Positions 6,002-7,738 of a stretch of 7,738 bases of DNA are shown piece by piece; positions within the stretch are counted from its first letter, which is position 1; every line of letters begins with the position of its first letter. A model generated the notes under the pieces. It was given only the letters and a program-made list of their open reading frames with translations. It was not told where the DNA came from and ran no database searches. The position numbers and the translations under genes are program-made. Origin of the DNA: Holosporaceae bacterium (lineage in GTDB: Bacteria > Pseudomonadota > Alphaproteobacteria > UBA3830); assembly GCA_031269645.1 (NCBI GenBank), contig JAISYW010000118.1:1-7738 (forward strand), given 5' to 3'.

Positions 6002-6869
6002 AAGTGTTTTTTAAGCTATGAGTTTTTTTGCTATCTTGAATTAAAGCCATTAGGAAAATTAACACAAGGGCTATTATGACATTATTGTATTCGGATCCTA
6101 ATGTTTGCGTTCCGCCAAATGTCGCTACCTCCACCATTACTTTATAAATAAGCGCCCCAATAAAACATCCAATTATTGCTCTTCTTGTCGTTTTAGGTTC
6201 GACTATCTTTTCGCCAATAATAACGGCCGCCAGCCCGAAAACTAACGATCCATTTCCCATATTTGCCGAAAAAGTACCGGATATTTGCGTAATTAACGCG
6301 CCAGCTAAAGCAGATAGCGCGTTACCTATTCCTAGCCCAACGTAAAGCATTCGACTGCTGCTTATACCTAAAGATTCCGATATAATGCGACCACATCCAA
6401 ATACTTTCATCGTTAATCCATACTCGGAGTTTAGTATTTTATAAAAAATTATGCATATGATCGTAACGATAATGATAGAAATTATCGCATTATCAGCAGC
6501 AGATAGTGTAAATAAAGACGAAGACAAACCTTTTACAGGTTTTGCACTCGATAATTTTGCAGTAAACGTTTGGAATGCGGTTAGAGTAATAATACTTGCT
6601 AATACAGGTTCGACATTTATATTTAGCGTGAGCGAAGATGTTACAAAACCAGCGACAGCACCAAAGCATGTCGCCAATAACAATGCGACAAGTGGATTCA
6701 TTCCGTACAAAACAAGAGCTCCGTACAAACAGCCGCCAACGGCGACACTGGCGTCACATGTTAAATCTGTAACATTAAGCACTTTCGTCGACAAATATAC
6801 GTTTAACCCAACTAAAGCAAACGCTAAAGATAACGAAAATATGTTTAAAGCGCTATCCATTACGAGCAT
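6000..6869 (-). CDS. ABC transporter permease (COG4120/TrpY-like, BPD_transp_2 family)
   Basis: This 289-aa, very hydrophobic protein has about 8-9 predicted transmembrane segments (roughly 9-30, 43-58, 60-80, 87-104, 127-146, 172-198, 206-220, 231-250 and 262-278). The N-terminal block TDLTCDASVAVGG (34-46) matches the DLTVEGSF-type motif of COG4120 permeases. The cytoplasmic loop EYGLTMKVFGCGRIISESLGIS-like region (149-170) is where such permeases contact their ATPase, and GLAAVIIGEKI (212-222) is also characteristic. Family members act with a COG1101 ATPase and a COG2984 substrate-binding lipoprotein; some import tryptophan. The substrate here is unknown and no binding-protein gene is in the window. 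ATG 6869 is supported by GGAG at 6882-6879; ATG 6860 is an alternative. Unlike its ATPase partner, the permease keeps its family motifs. Confidence 0.9.
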   Translation of the reverse strand: MLVMDSALNIFSLSLAFALVGLNVYLSTKVLNVTDLTCDASVAVGGCLYGALVLYGMNPLVALLLATCFGAVAGFVTSSLTLNINVEPVLASIITLTAFQTFTAKLSSAKPVKGLSSSLFTLSAADNAIISIIIVTIICIIFYKILNSEYGLTMKVFGCGRIISESLGISSSRMLYVGLGIGNALSALAGALITQISGTFSANMGNGSLVFGLAAVIIGEKIVEPKTTRRAIIGCFIGALIYKVMVEVATFGGTQTLGSEYNNVIIALVLIFLMALIQDSKKTHSLKNT

Positions 6870-6878
6870 TTATCTAAT

Positions 6879-6882
6879 CTCC
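6879..6882 (-). promoter_or_regulatory. Ribosome binding site of the ABC permease gene
   Basis: On the minus strand GGAG lies 9 nt before the ATG at 6869. It favours that start over the in-frame ATG at 6860, which would put the element 18 nt away. Confidence 0.55.
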
Positions 6883-6940
6883 GTAAAAAGCAAAATATAC
6901 TTTCATGTTTAGGTAGGCATACACCGCATTGAAACATTAA

Positions 6941-7273
6941 TTAGTTAAAAAACTGTTTAGCTTCCTCAAAAGAAGCGCATATTTTCAATATTTTATCGAA
7001 ACCGCTCATTTTGAAGACAGCAAATATTTTTTCTGGCATATCTATTAATACAAGAACTCCTTTTGCAGCTGTAAGTTTTTTCCCCAACATCAGCACAACC
7101 CTAAGGCCGGCGCTCGAAATATAGTCTATTTCTTTGAAATGGACGGCTATTTTGGAGTTTGTATTAGCCGCGTTCATTAACGCATCCTCAAAAACTTTTG
7201 CCGTAGAGGTATCTATCCTTCCTATCGGAGTAGCTATAGTGATATCGCCATCAGTTGTTATTTTTACTTCCAT
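6941..7273 (-). CDS. STAS-domain anti-sigma factor antagonist (RsbV/SpoIIAA-like)
   Basis: This is a single 110-aa STAS domain. In partner switching, such proteins bind a target or an RsbW-type kinase according to phosphorylation of one serine. The core motif IDYISSAGLRVVL is at residues 49-61; by alignment to the D-S-[ST]-G-L site of RsbV/SpoIIAA the phosphorylatable residue is probably S54. The N-terminal strand pair with GRIDTSTAKVFEDAL (18-32) and the C-terminal FKMSGFDKILKI are typical. It overlaps the upstream kinase gene by 23 nt and carries its own strong ribosome binding site there, so the two are probably made together. The permease follows after 71 nt. No sigma factor is in view. 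MlaB, a STAS protein that binds an ABC ATPase, is a known precedent for a non-sigma role. Confidence 0.92.
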   Translation of the reverse strand: MEVKITTDGDITIATPIGRIDTSTAKVFEDALMNAANTNSKIAVHFKEIDYISSAGLRVVLMLGKKLTAAKGVLVLIDMPEKIFAVFKMSGFDKILKICASFEEAKQFFN

Positions 7274-7694
7274 TTGTTTCCTCCTTATTATGTATTGATA
7301 CTTTTATTTCTAATTGGTTTTTGTCGTCTATCCGCGAATATATTACTTGTTCCGATAATTGCTTAACTATGAATATGCCTAACCCGCCTATTTTGCGTTC
7401 TTCTATGGTAGATTCTACGTCTGGATCTTCTTTAGCAAGCGGATCGAATGCAATACCGTTGTCAACCAATTTTATATAGACATAGCCGTCCGCTTTTTTC
7501 TTTATATTTAATGAAAAAACGTGCTCGTCATTGTTTGGATAAGCGTAATTTATGATGTTTGTAACGACTTCATCCAATATTAAAACAATATCATGATATT
7601 TATTGGAGGGAATTCCGCTGCGTGAACAAAACTCTTGCACTTCATCGCATACTCTACTTATTTCTTCGATATTGTTTTTTATTTTAATTAGCAT
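7251..7694 (-). CDS. RsbW-type anti-sigma factor / serine-protein kinase (HATPase_c_2)
   Basis: This 147-aa GHKL-fold protein is the expected kinase partner of the adjacent STAS protein. Motifs are N-box LILDEVVTNIINYAY (38-52, with likely base E42 and Mg ligand N46), G1 VDNGIAFDP (77-85) and G2 IGGLGIFIVKQL (102-113). The spacing and the GGLGIF[IL]VKQL wording match RsbW/BtrW-like kinases, which are cytosolic, rather than sensor histidine kinases. It could phosphorylate the STAS serine and sequester a target when the STAS protein is phosphorylated. The last 13 residues are polar and asparagine-rich, encoded where the frame overlaps the STAS gene. ATG 7694 has a weak AGGA about 10 nt upstream. 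An upstream gene outside the window may belong to the same operon. Confidence 0.92.
   Translation of the reverse strand: MLIKIKNNIEEISRVCDEVQEFCSRSGIPSNKYHDIVLILDEVVTNIINYAYPNNDEHVFSLNIKKKADGYVYIKLVDNGIAFDPLAKEDPDVESTIEERKIGGLGIFIVKQLSEQVIYSRIDDKNQLEIKVSIHNKEETNGSKNNN
7280..7286 (-). promoter_or_regulatory. Strong ribosome binding site of the STAS gene inside the kinase gene
   Basis: On the minus strand AAGGAGG lies 6 nt before the STAS ATG at 7273 and inside the kinase coding sequence. It is the best Shine-Dalgarno match seen in the window. It explains the 23-nt gene overlap and suggests the STAS protein is translated at least as well as the kinase. Confidence 0.85.
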
Positions 7695-7738
7695 TTGGCG
7701 TAATCCTAAATCTGTACTTTAAACACAAAGTAGTAATG

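Noticed and set aside
6451..6912. 153-codon plus-strand open frame opposite the permease
   Set aside because: It is antisense to a well-supported membrane protein with clear family motifs. Long antisense frames arise easily opposite such genes, and its peptide shows no recognisable domain.
7706..7738. End of another minus-strand gene entering from the right edge, with peptide HYYFVFKVQI before TAG
   Set aside because: Ten codons are too few to support a gene, and a second frame is also open from the edge. The short gap and AGGA before the kinase would fit an operon, possibly with a phosphatase, but this cannot be shown.
1..7738. tRNA, rRNA, CRISPR arrays, insertion sequences or prophage genes
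   Set aside because: No tRNA-like T-loop sequence, spaced direct repeats, transposase or integrase motifs were seen on either strand.

Overview
The window looks like a piece of an AT-rich alphaproteobacterial chromosome. The main clue is the tightly packed order ftsE - ftsX - YdcF/DUF218 gene - plsC, which I associate with Alphaproteobacteria. The low GC content, AT-biased codons and compact divergent proteins suggest a host-associated lineage (Holosporales- or Rickettsiales-like). The lineage is an inference from protein character and gene order, not a search result.

Layout. Bases 1-98 probably hold the last 31 codons of an unidentified plus-strand gene. From 164 to 4962 runs one plus-strand operon of six genes: ftsE, ftsX, a DUF218 membrane protein, plsC, prfA and prmC. 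Its junctions are 1-nt stop/start overlaps (TAATG, TGATG, TAGTG) or gaps of 5-6 nt. It joins envelope division (FtsEX), phospholipid synthesis (PlsC) and translation termination (RF1 and the methyltransferase that modifies its GGQ motif).

Bases 4963-5224 form a convergent intergenic region with no intact gene. It contains a possible decayed minus-strand reading frame, phased T5 tracts, a hairpin and a cluster of small palindromes.

From 7694 down to 5225 a second operon runs on the minus strand: an RsbW-type serine kinase, an RsbV-type STAS protein, a COG4120-like ABC permease and its ATPase partner. The ATPase is the most unusual object in the window. It keeps the ABC fold and Walker B, but the Walker A lysine is arginine and the Q-loop, signature, D-loop and H-loop residues are also replaced, all in an uninterrupted 254-codon frame. 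No sigma factor and no substrate-binding protein is visible. The operon therefore looks like a partner-switching pair placed upstream of an ABC module that may no longer work as an ordinary ATP-driven transporter. This is the best candidate here for something undescribed.
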